A DNA stretch of 26,818 bases from JAQUSX01 sp035446985 (GTDB taxonomy: Bacteria; Bacillota; Clostridia; Christensenellales; CAG-314). Below the pieces are notes generated by a model that saw nothing but the letters and a program-made list of their open reading frames with translations, was not told where the DNA came from and ran no database searches. Each line of letters begins with the position of its first letter. Positions within the stretch are counted from its first letter, which is position 1. Positions 14,857 to 23,515 of this stretch are shown in pieces. The translations under genes were made by a program, and so were the position numbers. Location of the stretch: assembly GCA_035446985.1 (NCBI GenBank), contig DAOTGG010000014.1:1-26818 (forward strand), written 5' to 3'.

Positions 14857-16653
14857 TTATTGTTGTTTTTCGACTTCCATCTGCAAGTTTTCGGTACGCA
14901 CCGACAGGTCGTAAAGTTTTTTATAAAGTCCGTGGTTTTTCATTAATTCAGCGTGCGTGCCAACCTCCACTATACCTTTGTCCGTCAGCACGATAATTTT
15001 GTCGGCGTTTCTTATGGTGGAAAGTCTGTGCGCAATTACTATGCTTGTTCTGCCTTTTGCCAGTAAATCCAAAGACTTTTGCACTTTTACTTCGCTCTCA
15101 TTATCTAACGCGCTCGTCGCTTCGTCAAGTATAAGTATCGGCGGATTTTTCAAAAAAACTCTGGCTATCGAAACTCTTTGTTTTTGTCCGCCCGACAGCT
15201 TAACGCCTCGTTCGCCGACAAAACTGTCGTAGCCGTCTTTCAATGTTGAAATAAACTCGTCCACGCCCGCAAGCTTTGCCGCCCGGACTATTTCTTCTCT
15301 TGTTGCTCCGATTTTACCGTACTCAATATTATCGGCTACGGTTCCCCAAAACAGATATACGTCCTGCTGCACAACGCCGATATTTTCTCTCAACGATTTT
15401 GCCGTAACGTCTTTTACGTTTTTGCCGTCGACCAATATTTTGCCGCCTGTCACGTCATAAAAACGCGGAATAAGGTTGGCGATAGTAGTTTTGCCGCCGC
15501 CGCTGGGTCCTACGATTGCGACAGTTTCGCCTTGATGGATAGTGAAATCGACTTTTTCCAATACGTCTCTATCTGTGTTTTTGTAGCGGAAAGTAACGTT
15601 TTTAAATTCAATACTACCTTTTACGTCCGTAAGCTCTTTCGCGTCTTGCTTGTCAGTCAAATCAATAGGCGTATCCATAATCTGCTGGTATCTAGCAAAA
15701 GCCGTAATACCTTTTTGGAACTGCTCGGAATAATCGGCAAAGTTTATCAAACTGTTAAGTAAAGTGTTTGCGTAAAGCAGATACACAACAAACACGGGCG
15801 CGCTTATTTTGAATATCGCGCCAAGTACAAGTATACTAATATACATCACGGCGTCCATCGAGCGAATGCCTGCGAAAAACGTACCCATATAGTGATAAGT
15901 TTTTGATTTTGATTTTATAAATTCTTGATTGCCGCGCTCAAACTTGTCTTCTTCCAGTTTTTCATTGGCGAAAGATTTTACCACTCTTACTCCCGCCAGA
16001 CTGTCTTCTACCTGAGCGTTAATTTCCGCCATATTATTACGGTTTTTCTGATAGTTATCATCCCACTTGTTATTAAAATGTATCGTGAGCCACGCCATAA
16101 ACGGCGTGAGCACAAACAGACATACCGTCATTCGCCAGTCTTTCATCGCTAATATCGTAAATATGCCTATGATACGAATGGACGCGATAAAGAGCGTTTC
16201 GGGACAATGGTGCGCAAACTCTGTGATATCAAATAAATCCGTAGTTATGCGTGACATTAACGTGCCGACTTTTTGATTGTCATAAAAGCTGTGCGACATT
16301 TGCTGTAAATGGTGGAACATATTTCGTCTAAGGTCGCTTTCTATTTTTACGCCCATGATATGTCCGTATTTTGCCACAAAAAATCTGCAAGCTATTTCAA
16401 CAATTCTTATTCCTATCAATATGGAAGCGTATTTAATAACAGTCATTAATACCAAATATCCCGTGGCAATCGCTTCCGTCGTGATTTGTTCTACAAACAG
16501 CGGAAATACTATTTCCACTCCCGCAGCCACGAGCGAACAAATCATATCTAGTACAAACAAGCCGATATAAGGCTTGTAGTGCGGTATGAAGTCCTTTACG
16601 TAGCTCCAGCTTTTTCTTTTTTTCGCTACGTTTTCTTTATTTTCAAAAGTCAT
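14857..16653 (-). CDS. ABC transporter, type IV exporter half-transporter
   Basis: This 598-residue protein joins a six-helix membrane domain (about 25-310) to an ATPase domain (about 345-585), the layout of homodimeric or heterodimeric exporters such as LmrA, MsbA and BmrA. The ATPase has Walker A GPSGGGKTT, signature LSGGQ, Walker B ILILDEATSALD and the switch His in IVIAHRLST, so it should be active. The substrate cannot be inferred; lipids, drugs and peptides are all possible. There is no peptidase domain or partner half-transporter beside it. The start ATG lies eight bases after the yhaN-like stop, and that stop is part of its TAAGGAG ribosome binding site. Confidence 0.92.
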   Translation of the reverse strand: MTFENKENVAKKRKSWSYVKDFIPHYKPYIGLFVLDMICSLVAAGVEIVFPLFVEQITTEAIATGYLVLMTVIKYASILIGIRIVEIACRFFVAKYGHIMGVKIESDLRRNMFHHLQQMSHSFYDNQKVGTLMSRITTDLFDITEFAHHCPETLFIASIRIIGIFTILAMKDWRMTVCLFVLTPFMAWLTIHFNNKWDDNYQKNRNNMAEINAQVEDSLAGVRVVKSFANEKLEEDKFERGNQEFIKSKSKTYHYMGTFFAGIRSMDAVMYISILVLGAIFKISAPVFVVYLLYANTLLNSLINFADYSEQFQKGITAFARYQQIMDTPIDLTDKQDAKELTDVKGSIEFKNVTFRYKNTDRDVLEKVDFTIHQGETVAIVGPSGGGKTTIANLIPRFYDVTGGKILVDGKNVKDVTAKSLRENIGVVQQDVYLFWGTVADNIEYGKIGATREEIVRAAKLAGVDEFISTLKDGYDSFVGERGVKLSGGQKQRVSIARVFLKNPPILILDEATSALDNESEVKVQKSLDLLAKGRTSIVIAHRLSTIRNADKIIVLTDKGIVEVGTHAELMKNHGLYKKLYDLSVRTENLQMEVEKQQ

Positions 16654-16661
16654 AATTCTCC

Positions 16662-18509
16662 TTAGATGTTTTTTATCTGTTGTAGTCCTCTATTTTGGCA
16701 AGTAAAGTAAATTACTTGCGTTTTAAGGGATATTTGTTTTAATATTTTAATTGTTTCACTAAATTCGGCTTCGCCGTAATTTACAAAAGCGTCGTCAACC
16801 AAAACGAACGGAATATCGTCGCCGTAAATAAGCTTTGCCAAAGTCATTTTGAGATAAAACAGCGCGATTTCTCTTTCGCCGCGTGAAAAATAGCCCATAT
16901 CGTACATAACGCCGTTTTGCTTGGGCATCAAAATAAAATCCGTGCCTTTATTGCCGCTATTTTTGTCAACGCTTACGACTATTTCTTCTATCTTGCCTTT
17001 TGTGACGGTGGAAAGATATTTTTTCAGCTCTTCCGCCATTTTCGGTAAATACGCTTCAGAAAGCTTATCCTTGGCTTTAATTAGACTTTCAATCGCCAAA
17101 GTTAACGCCTCGTATTCGGCTTTAAATTCCTTTGCCTTTATTTTCGCGTTGATAAGTTTTTCTTTCAATTCCGTTTCGTCGGGAATATCGGCGGATAACA
17201 TTTTTATTTCCGTTTCCAGTCTCGCCGCATCTCTGTTGTTTTCGATAATGTTTTGATGTAAAATATTTTGCTCGTTAGTTAATTTTTCAAGTTGAATAAC
17301 ATCAAAAGTTTTTGGAACTGCGACTTTGACAGAATAAATATTATTGTAACTAATATAATAACTTTCCAGTTTGTCTATCGCTTGCCAATATGTATCGATT
17401 ATCTCGACGGGTTTTAGTAACTCTCTTATTTGCGCGTCGATATTTTTTATTTTTTTGCGGTGTTTTGCCCAAACAAGTAAACCGCTTAATCCGAAAATTA
17501 CGCCTGCGCCCGTAAAGATACCAAGCAGCAAAAACTTGTCAAAAATACCGAAAACGATTCCGACAAAAACCATTATTATGCTGACCGCGATTAGCCATAT
17601 CAAAGCAATGGGTTTTTGTTTTGTCTGCGAAATAAGTTTTTTTGCAGCCGAGATTTTTTCGGGAATTTTATTGTAATCTTCGCACGGCGGCAACGCTCCA
17701 AGATTATTTTGTTTTTGATTTTCACGTTCTTTTGCCAAAGTTATTTGCGCGTCGTATTTTAATTTTTCCTGATTAATCTTCTCTAAGAGTTTTTCATTTT
17801 CGTCTAATCTTTTTTTGAAAAATTCATCTTTTTCGGCAAGTTTTTTCAGTTCTTTTTGTTTTGCTTCTATCTCGCCGCGGTTACACTCCGCCGTTTTTAT
17901 AAACTCTGTCAACAGCTTTACGTTTTCTTCCGCTTCGGGCAGTTTTCCTTGCTCTCTATTGTTTCTTTTAACTTTTTGCTTTAATTCCACGGCTTTTTTG
18001 TCCAGGTCTTGTATCGCGATGTCGCAGTTTTTCCCGCCTATCATTTGACTAATTTTTTCGCTGAAATTATCCGTTGTGTCTAACGTAACGGCGTCCTGCG
18101 GAACAAAAAAGCAGTTGACAAAATCTTTATACGAAAGACCGAACAAGGCTAAGCCCAAATCAAAAATCTCTTGTTTTTTGCCGTTTTTTTCATTGATTAC
18201 GATACACGTATCGTCTTTTGGAGTTTTGCCGAATTCGCGCGTAACCCGCAATATTTCACCTTTGTACTCGAAAACGAGCGAACCGCCGAATTTTTCCATT
18301 CGTCCCCACGGCATATATTTTGCCCTTAGGTTTTGCGAAAGGTCTTTGCCTCGGTTGTCGGGCAGACCGTAAAACATAGCGGCGATAAAGGCGGCGAGAG
18401 TAGTCTTGCCCGCGCCGTTCGCACCGTAATTTATATCGATTTTGCCGTCAAAATCTTTTTTATAGTTTTTAAGCTTACCGAAAGCGGTAACTTCTACGCT
18501 CTTTATCAC
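16662..18509 (-). CDS. YhaN/SbcC-like SMC-type ATPase with internal membrane segments
   Basis: This 615-residue ATPase has Walker A GANGAGKTT (29-37) at the N-terminus and the ABC signature FSRGERE (541-547) followed by Walker B PFVLVDDAF (567-575) at the C-terminus. Between them is a coiled coil (about 165-295 and 400-500). Two membrane segments (299-320 and 326-348) interrupt the coil, as in Bacillus YhaN. It is shorter than YhaN, about 960 residues, mainly because the coils are shorter. The start is a GTG that overlaps the stop of the partner nuclease gene by four bases. The pair probably forms a membrane-tethered Rad50-Mre11-like complex acting on DNA ends, but the biological role is not established. 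Confidence 0.87.
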   Translation of the reverse strand: MIKSVEVTAFGKLKNYKKDFDGKIDINYGANGAGKTTLAAFIAAMFYGLPDNRGKDLSQNLRAKYMPWGRMEKFGGSLVFEYKGEILRVTREFGKTPKDDTCIVINEKNGKKQEIFDLGLALFGLSYKDFVNCFFVPQDAVTLDTTDNFSEKISQMIGGKNCDIAIQDLDKKAVELKQKVKRNNREQGKLPEAEENVKLLTEFIKTAECNRGEIEAKQKELKKLAEKDEFFKKRLDENEKLLEKINQEKLKYDAQITLAKERENQKQNNLGALPPCEDYNKIPEKISAAKKLISQTKQKPIALIWLIAVSIIMVFVGIVFGIFDKFLLLGIFTGAGVIFGLSGLLVWAKHRKKIKNIDAQIRELLKPVEIIDTYWQAIDKLESYYISYNNIYSVKVAVPKTFDVIQLEKLTNEQNILHQNIIENNRDAARLETEIKMLSADIPDETELKEKLINAKIKAKEFKAEYEALTLAIESLIKAKDKLSEAYLPKMAEELKKYLSTVTKGKIEEIVVSVDKNSGNKGTDFILMPKQNGVMYDMGYFSRGEREIALFYLKMTLAKLIYGDDIPFVLVDDAFVNYGEAEFSETIKILKQISLKTQVIYFTCQNRGLQQIKNI

Positions 18510-19513
18510 CGCGTTTCCTCCAATGCCTTTAAACCCAGCTCTATTGCTCTGTCTATAATATCTCCGTCTTTGCCGCTGTTTTCGACGGTTTTTATAAACT
18601 CGCCGATAAGGCTGTTTTCTTTTCTCAATTTTTCAAGGTCATAATCGACAATCGTTTGATCATCTATACGGGTAGCGAAAAAATCTTTTTTATCGGATAA
18701 ATACTCGATGTCCACGTCTGGGTTACGTCTGCCGCAAATTATCAAATTTAAATAATTTTGCAATCCTATATCTGCGGTGAGTTTTGCGTATTCTTTTAGT
18801 AAAGCGTCGGCGGAAGTAAGTCCAGTAACGTCGAGATTTTTAGTGATAATATGCCTTTTGGCATAATTATGTCGGTTTACCGCGTTTTTGCCCGACTTAT
18901 CGGTATCAAGCATAATGAATCCCGTTTCGCCGAGATCGCCGAAATCCCTCGGTTCATTTGAGCCGCTGTAACACATAACCCCGCGCGCAAAATTTTCCAT
19001 TCTGTACATGTGATAATGTCCCATAGCAACGTAATCTATAGGCTCGTTACGGTATTTAGAAAAATCTATTTCCGTTTTATCGCCGTGCAAAACCAAAATA
19101 TTGTATTTGTTTTTATTAAAAATTATTGTTTCGCTTTCAAAGGCGCTGTCCACGCCGTGTACGGTGACTCTTTCGTCAAGCTCGTATAAATTTTGTTTGT
19201 CAAAAATTTTCACATTCGGCGGCATTTTCCCAACCGCTATTTTGGCTAAACGTTTATCGTGATTGCCAAACAGCAAAAAAACAGGGATTTTTGCGTCACG
19301 GAAAGCGTCGCCTACCGCAGCGAAAATCGCGTTATCTATCGCGCTGGAGTCAAATAAGTCTCCCGCGATAATCATAGCGTCCGCGTTATTTTTGGCATAC
19401 AAAACCAGTTCGCAAAAAGCTTTAATCAGCTCTCTGCGTCTGATACTGGCATTTTCGCCCAAGCCCGCCAATGGCGCGCCCAAATGAATGTCGGAACAAT
19501 GCAAAATTTTCAT
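18506..19513 (-). CDS. YhaO/SbcD-like (Mre11-type) DNA exonuclease
   Basis: This 335-residue calcineurin-like phosphoesterase has the five Mre11 motifs: SDIHLG with D8 and H10, GDLFD with D52, GNHD (83-86), H143 in LHGD and GHYH with H166 and H168. These bind two metal ions and cut DNA in SbcD, Mre11 and YhaO. The C-terminal part (about 230-335) would be the partner-binding region. It overlaps the yhaN-like gene by four bases, which fits a stable two-protein complex. It is the first gene of a long operon, with a fair promoter upstream (19533-19561) and AAGG before the ATG. Confidence 0.9.
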   Translation of the reverse strand: MKILHCSDIHLGAPLAGLGENASIRRRELIKAFCELVLYAKNNADAMIIAGDLFDSSAIDNAIFAAVGDAFRDAKIPVFLLFGNHDKRLAKIAVGKMPPNVKIFDKQNLYELDERVTVHGVDSAFESETIIFNKNKYNILVLHGDKTEIDFSKYRNEPIDYVAMGHYHMYRMENFARGVMCYSGSNEPRDFGDLGETGFIMLDTDKSGKNAVNRHNYAKRHIITKNLDVTGLTSADALLKEYAKLTADIGLQNYLNLIICGRRNPDVDIEYLSDKKDFFATRIDDQTIVDYDLEKLRKENSLIGEFIKTVENSGKDGDIIDRAIELGLKALEETR

Positions 19514-19532
19514 AACAATTACCTTATTAAAA

Positions 19533-19561
19533 ATTTTATCATAGCGTCAGGAATAATACAA
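19533..19561 (-). promoter_or_regulatory. Probable promoter of the yhaO-yhaN-ABC-transketolase operon
   Basis: TTGTAT (19561-19556), a 17-base spacer and TAAAAT (19538-19533) on the minus strand, 20 bases before the yhaO-like start. Both hexamers are good but imperfect matches. No other promoter is visible inside the operon, whose genes overlap or lie within 25 bases of each other. Confidence 0.5.
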
Positions 19562-19583
19562 GCGCAGCCGCAAAAATAGGCAA

Positions 19584-19617
19584 ACAAAAACCGCCGTAAT
19601 TTTGTTTACAGGCGGTT
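19584..19617 (-). terminator. Terminator after the DUF1858 gene
   Basis: AACCGCC and GGCGGTT (19617-19611 and 19595-19589 read on minus) form the base of the stem, and GTAA with TTAC extends it past a single bulge. The minus strand then continues TTTTTGTTTG. It lies 25 bases past the DUF1858 stop and upstream of the yhaO-like promoter, so it separates the two units. Confidence 0.75.
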
Positions 19618-19641
19618 ACGAATTTGTTTTTTAAGGAAAAA

Positions 19642-19836
19642 TTATTTACAAACTTCGTTAAGCTTTGCTACAAGTTCGTCAACGTCTATTCCGTGCACAG
19701 CAGCCGCTTCTTCTACTGATTCGCCGCTTGCAGCCAAACAACCTATACAGCCCATACCAAAACTTTGGAACACCAAAGCCGCATTTCTGTCTATGTCCAA
19801 TACTTCGATAATTTTCATATCTTTATTGATTTTCAT
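19642..19836 (-). CDS. DUF1858 domain protein with a redox CxxC motif
   Basis: This 64-residue protein is a single DUF1858 domain. The family is known for a conserved G-C-x-x-C near the middle, here GMGCIGC (27-33), and is thought to act in redox or metal chemistry, often beside hybrid-cluster proteins. The start is the ATG eight bases after AGGAG. The in-frame GTG at 19845 overlaps that site and is unlikely. It follows the SPFH gene by 32 bases, so it may be in the same mRNA, and a terminator follows. Its partner here is unknown. Confidence 0.85.
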   Translation of the reverse strand: MKINKDMKIIEVLDIDRNAALVFQSFGMGCIGCLAASGESVEEAAAVHGIDVDELVAKLNEVCK

Positions 19837-19868
19837 TTTTATCACTCCTAAAAATTATTTTTTTGTTT

Positions 19869-20918
19869 TTATAATTTTGTTCCGCAATCGGGACAAAACT
19901 TTGAACCTTTTTTAACAACGGCTCCGCATTTTGGACAAGCGTCTTTTCCGCTGACTTTCGCTCCGCATTCGGGACAGAATTTTGCGGTAACTCTCATTTT
20001 CGCTCCGCATTCGGAACAGAACTTCATATCTTCTTCCACTTTTTCTTTTTCGTCTTCGGCGTTAGAAATATTTGAGAATGCTCCGCCCAACGCGCTGCCC
20101 GCGTTTTGTCCCATACCCATACCGACAAACATTCCAGCCGCTCCGCCGCTGTTGCGCGCCGCGTCTCCAAGAGCGTCCGCGGCTTTTTTCTGCGTATATG
20201 TACCCATTTTGTCGCTGAGTATTCCCAAAGCCGATCGCTCGTCAATGGCTTTTTCTACGCTTTCGGGGAAAGATACGTTTTCGATAACAAAGTTTACTAT
20301 TTCCAGTCCGATACTTATAAACTTTTGTCCGACGTTAGCAACGCACATATCGTTAAACTCCTGCAAGTTTGCGGAAAGTTCCAACGCTCCGACTTTTGAC
20401 TCGGCTATAGTATCTGTAATTGTCGATATTAACATACTTTTTAAATACGCGTTAATGTCGTCTACGGTAAAACTGCTTTTTGTGCCCAATAATTCCTGCA
20501 TTAATATTTTCGCGTCGCTTACTTTAAAGCTGTATGTACCGAAAGCCTTGATACGGATTACGCCAAAATCTTTATCTCTTAACGTAATGGGAGAAGAAGT
20601 TCCCCATTTTTGGTTTGTAAACTGTTTTGTGTTTACAAAATAAACTTCAGCCTTAAACCGCGATTGTTTGTTTTGATAAAAAATCGCGCCAAGTCCCGAC
20701 AAAAGCGGAAGGTTTTTTGTTTCCAATTTATATTTGCCCGGTCCGAACACGTCCGCGATTTTGCCCAAATGAACAAAAATAGCTACTTGGGATTCTCTTA
20801 CCGTAAGAGAAGAGCCGCTTATGATTTCTTTTCCGCTGTGCGGAAAGCGGTACGCCAAAAGGTTGCTGCTGTCATCTTTCCATTCGATAACCTGCCACAT
20901 TTGGTCTCTAAAAGCCAT
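19869..20918 (-). CDS. SPFH-domain (YdjI / virion-core-like) protein with zinc ribbons
   Basis: This 349-residue protein begins with an SPFH-like domain of the YdjI / virion core protein family (about 20-245: WQVIEWKDDS, VRESQVAIFV and VFGPGKYKLET). A Gly/Ala-rich flexible segment follows at about 250-285. It ends in four CxxC pairs (CSECG, CPECG, CPKCG and CPDCG at about 300-345), which should make two zinc ribbons. There is no N-terminal membrane segment. The family is linked to membrane-stress scaffolds in Bacillus. Here no PspA or other stress gene is adjacent. AAAGGAG precedes the ATG by eight bases. Function beyond the domain assignment is not known. Confidence 0.82.
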   Translation of the reverse strand: MAFRDQMWQVIEWKDDSSNLLAYRFPHSGKEIISGSSLTVRESQVAIFVHLGKIADVFGPGKYKLETKNLPLLSGLGAIFYQNKQSRFKAEVYFVNTKQFTNQKWGTSSPITLRDKDFGVIRIKAFGTYSFKVSDAKILMQELLGTKSSFTVDDINAYLKSMLISTITDTIAESKVGALELSANLQEFNDMCVANVGQKFISIGLEIVNFVIENVSFPESVEKAIDERSALGILSDKMGTYTQKKAADALGDAARNSGGAAGMFVGMGMGQNAGSALGGAFSNISNAEDEKEKVEEDMKFCSECGAKMRVTAKFCPECGAKVSGKDACPKCGAVVKKGSKFCPDCGTKL

Positions 20919-20979
20919 TATTCATTCTCCTTTATAAAAAAATGATTATTCGGTTAATTTTAAAATATTTAGTAAAAAA

Positions 20980-21008
20980 ATTTTACCACTTTTTGCAGTA
21001 AAAAGCAA
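20980..21008 (-). promoter_or_regulatory. Possible promoter of the SPFH-DUF1858 unit
   Basis: TTGCTT (21008-21003), a 17-base spacer and TAAAAT (20985-20980) on the minus strand, between the signal peptidase stop and the SPFH start. The -10 has one mismatch and the -35 two. The leader would be about 55 bases, almost all A and T. Confidence 0.4.
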
Positions 21009-21023
21009 TAAAAACCCTGTATA

Positions 21024-21617
21024 TTATCCTTCGTCGTTCATTACGACGCCTATGATTTTTTCTTTTTCAAAACATTGTATTTCGGGGTTTCGGCTGTCAT
21101 TGCTGTCGTTGCGGTTATCTCCCATCAAAAAATAACCTTCGGTCACCAAGTAAGGCGTAGAGCTAAGCACTCCTGTTCTATCGGGGCGAATGGCGGGCAA
21201 AGTAACGCCGTCGTATTCTTCATAAATTATTTGACCGTCGACAGTTTCTATTACTACCACATAACCTTCATCAGACCAAACTAATGAAATAAGGTCGCCC
21301 TCTATCGCTATTACTCGTTTTACCAAAGCTTTGTCGTCATATTCATCGTAAGCCACAACGATATCGCCTCTTTGCGGCTTTACGAGTTTATTCACCCATA
21401 CCCAATCCCCGTCGTTTAGCGTTGGGTACATCGACGTTCCCGATACCGTGTAACTGCTGACAAAAAAACAGCGGAACACAATAGCTATAACCACCAGCGC
21501 AATCAAAACCATATAAAAAACCAAATCGCTTTTCATTTTTGAAGCTCTGTCGTCCATTATGTTCTGCCGTAATATTTTTTTGTCGATGCTATTTTTTTTA
21601 TTCACGGTTTTTGTCAA
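21024..21617 (-). CDS. lepB: Signal peptidase I
   Basis: This 197-residue protein is a type I signal peptidase, which removes signal peptides from secreted proteins outside the membrane. One membrane segment (about 31-53) follows a basic N-terminus. The catalytic dyad is S62 in SGTSMYPT and K100 in ALVKRVIAIEGD. The GDNRNDSNDSR box (about 167-177) is also present. The start is uncertain. The TTG at 21617 gives the full length and overlaps the DUF951 gene by 20 bases; a GTG at 21605 and an ATG at 21557 are alternatives, and none has a strong ribosome binding site. Translational coupling to DUF951 is likely. Confidence 0.93.
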   Translation of the reverse strand: MTKTVNKKNSIDKKILRQNIMDDRASKMKSDLVFYMVLIALVVIAIVFRCFFVSSYTVSGTSMYPTLNDGDWVWVNKLVKPQRGDIVVAYDEYDDKALVKRVIAIEGDLISLVWSDEGYVVVIETVDGQIIYEEYDGVTLPAIRPDRTGVLSSTPYLVTEGYFLMGDNRNDSNDSRNPEIQCFEKEKIIGVVMNDEG

Positions 21618-21780
21618 TTTTCTTTACCGCCTTTTTTACAGCGTTGCTGTCCAGAAGGACTATATGTCCGCATTTGAGACATTTCAGCTTGTAGTCCGCG
21701 CCAACACGCACAACAAGCCATTTATCGCCCCCGCAAGGATGCGGTTTTTTTGTGGTTACAACGTCGTTTAATTCTAACAT
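21598..21780 (-). CDS. DUF951 family protein (YyzM-like)
   Basis: This 60-residue protein is a complete DUF951 member. It has the family pattern of a CGG (16-18) and a later CLKCGH (34-39), so cysteines at 16, 34 and 37 with H14 or H39 could bind zinc. Function is unknown. In many Firmicutes the gene lies near rpsF, ssb and rpsR; here it is about 12 kb away, beside signal peptidase. AAAGG stands six bases before the ATG, and the gap to the upstream hydrolase gene is nine bases. Confidence 0.88.
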   Translation of the reverse strand: MLELNDVVTTKKPHPCGGDKWLVVRVGADYKLKCLKCGHIVLLDSNAVKKAVKKIDKNRE

Positions 21781-21789
21781 AAAAAACCT

Positions 21790-23448
21790 TTATGTAAACA
21801 AAATATTTGTGACTATTATATTATTTTCGCACGCAAAAGCAAGCAAATCAAGTCCGCCCACTTTATCAGCGACAAGCGTCTTTCCTGTTGTGCAGCGGAA
21901 ATCTTGTCCCGAAAGGACTATTTTTTGCCACATATTGCCCCCCAGAAGAGAAACACGGCAAAAATATCTGCATTGGTCCTTATTCCAGTTTTGAACGATA
22001 CACACGTCCAAATTTTGTTTTGTTTCGCTGCATACGTCAAAAATCAAAACGCTTTCAAAATGACGTAAAATCATATTTTCCGAAAGAGCAAAAGTACCGA
22101 AACGTTTGCCCGAAATTCCGCCGATGCCTAATGGACCCGTAGCGAACACGATTGAACTTTTATCCCAAAGCGTTTCTTCTCCCGTAACGTCGATAGGTAT
22201 AAATTCTCCCATACCCATAGATTGATTATATATCATTCTGGTATAGTCGATAAGAGTAAGATTTTTCGATATATCTTTCGGCGTAAAAACGTGTATTTCG
22301 CTGGACAGCTTCATACCGTTGTAAAAATCGGCGTTCGCGTATACGCTTACGGGCAACTCTTCGTCATAAATATTCAGCTCGGCATTTGCGCCGTACTCGG
22401 TTTTTGTCATTACGGGCGCAACCCAATTAAGGCGGTTTTCTTTTGGTCCTCTTGCATACCATACGGTAAAAAATTTCGCTTCGGTTTCGATTTTTGCGTA
22501 AAGTTTCCCGTTTTCCGCAAAGACGGACAGTTTCGGTTGTTTCGGCGGTTTTGCGATATCGAGACTGTTCTTAAACCATTTGTCCATAGACCTTTTGACT
22601 TCGGTTGTGAGAGTGTCCAGCATACCCGCCACAAAAAAGTAACGCGAGTTTTTGTTGGGGAATCTTTGTATTGCCGCAGCCGTGTCGCTCATATCGGTAT
22701 ATTTGCTGTTGCTGCCCACCAAAACGTATACGGGCTGCTCTATAAGATGAATGTAGCTTTGGGGGCATATACCCGCAAGCCAGCGTTCCTCTTCCTCCAA
22801 TATTTCCAGATTTTCGTCTGGCGAAACATCTTCGCTTTCTTTATCGGGATTTTTATAATCTTCCCAGATTTTGCCGTACGCTATACACGCCGTTCTTATG
22901 CGGCTGTCAAAAGCCAGACAATGGCTTGCTATTCGCGCGGATTTTCCAACGCTATACAAGCAAATATTATTTTTATCGGGGCAAATATATTCGTTCAAAA
23001 AAGTAACCGCGCGCATTGTGTTCAGAGAATACTCGTACCACGAAGTTTCGGTTACGTCTGTGTCCACTCTGTCAAAATGCCGTCCCGCGAGCAAATAATT
23101 GCAGTAGGAAACTGATTCGGGATAAACCGTGTGTTTACCTTCGCCCATATCTCCGGCGTAATCAATCGCTATCGCGGTGTAGCCTTGACTAGCCCAATAG
23201 ACGAGATTGTTTACGTCGATAGGCTCGCTGACTTTTCCGACAACGATAAGTGCGGGCAGATTTTCACCGCTTGAAGCGACAACGCAATATACTCTGCTCG
23301 CCTCGTTATCCAGGTGTCTTCCCGTAAAATAATAATATTCTATTTTTATATTGCCCGACTGCTCGCTTTTAAGTAGCGTCGCGTCCAAACTTTCAGCCAC
23401 AGGATCAAAGTTCTTCCATATCTGTGCGGGCGTTAATAATGTACCCAT
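21790..23448 (-). CDS. Alpha/beta-hydrolase-fold protein, probably catalytically inactive
   Basis: This 552-residue protein has an alpha/beta-hydrolase domain related to acetylxylan esterases and dienelactone-type hydrolases (about 1-315), then a C-terminal all-beta region (about 320-552). The expected nucleophile elbow G-x-S-x-G, in the context usually close to GVSKGARIA, reads SVGKSARIA (166-174), so the catalytic Ser is Gly168. The region that should hold the catalytic His (around FVAGMLDTLT) has none. It is therefore likely a pseudoenzyme, perhaps a binding protein. No signal peptide is seen. The ATG at 23448 follows GAGG at good spacing; a TTG 33 bases upstream is not used. A strong promoter lies upstream. 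DUF951 and signal peptidase follow in the same unit. Confidence 0.7.
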   Translation of the reverse strand: MGTLLTPAQIWKNFDPVAESLDATLLKSEQSGNIKIEYYYFTGRHLDNEASRVYCVVASSGENLPALIVVGKVSEPIDVNNLVYWASQGYTAIAIDYAGDMGEGKHTVYPESVSYCNYLLAGRHFDRVDTDVTETSWYEYSLNTMRAVTFLNEYICPDKNNICLYSVGKSARIASHCLAFDSRIRTACIAYGKIWEDYKNPDKESEDVSPDENLEILEEEERWLAGICPQSYIHLIEQPVYVLVGSNSKYTDMSDTAAAIQRFPNKNSRYFFVAGMLDTLTTEVKRSMDKWFKNSLDIAKPPKQPKLSVFAENGKLYAKIETEAKFFTVWYARGPKENRLNWVAPVMTKTEYGANAELNIYDEELPVSVYANADFYNGMKLSSEIHVFTPKDISKNLTLIDYTRMIYNQSMGMGEFIPIDVTGEETLWDKSSIVFATGPLGIGGISGKRFGTFALSENMILRHFESVLIFDVCSETKQNLDVCIVQNWNKDQCRYFCRVSLLGGNMWQKIVLSGQDFRCTTGKTLVADKVGGLDLLAFACENNIIVTNILFT

Positions 23449-23486
23449 TTTTTCCTCAATTTTAAAAAAGTGAAAAAGCAAGATAG

Positions 23487-23515
23487 ATTTTACAACTAAT
23501 TTTACCGATTGTCAA
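23487..23515 (-). promoter_or_regulatory. Sigma-A-type promoter of the hydrolase-DUF951-lepB unit
   Basis: A perfect TTGACA (23515-23510), a 17-base spacer and TAAAAT (23492-23487) on the minus strand. The -35 lies within the last codons of the DUF3810 gene (GTTGACAATCGGTAA), so the upstream operon runs into this promoter with no terminator between. Confidence 0.75.

Noticed and set aside
22222..23115. A 297-codon plus-strand frame opposite the hydrolase gene.
   Set aside because: It starts at a TTG without ribosome binding site, its protein is low in known motifs and rich in residues typical of antisense frames, and the minus-strand gene has a domain match and a promoter.
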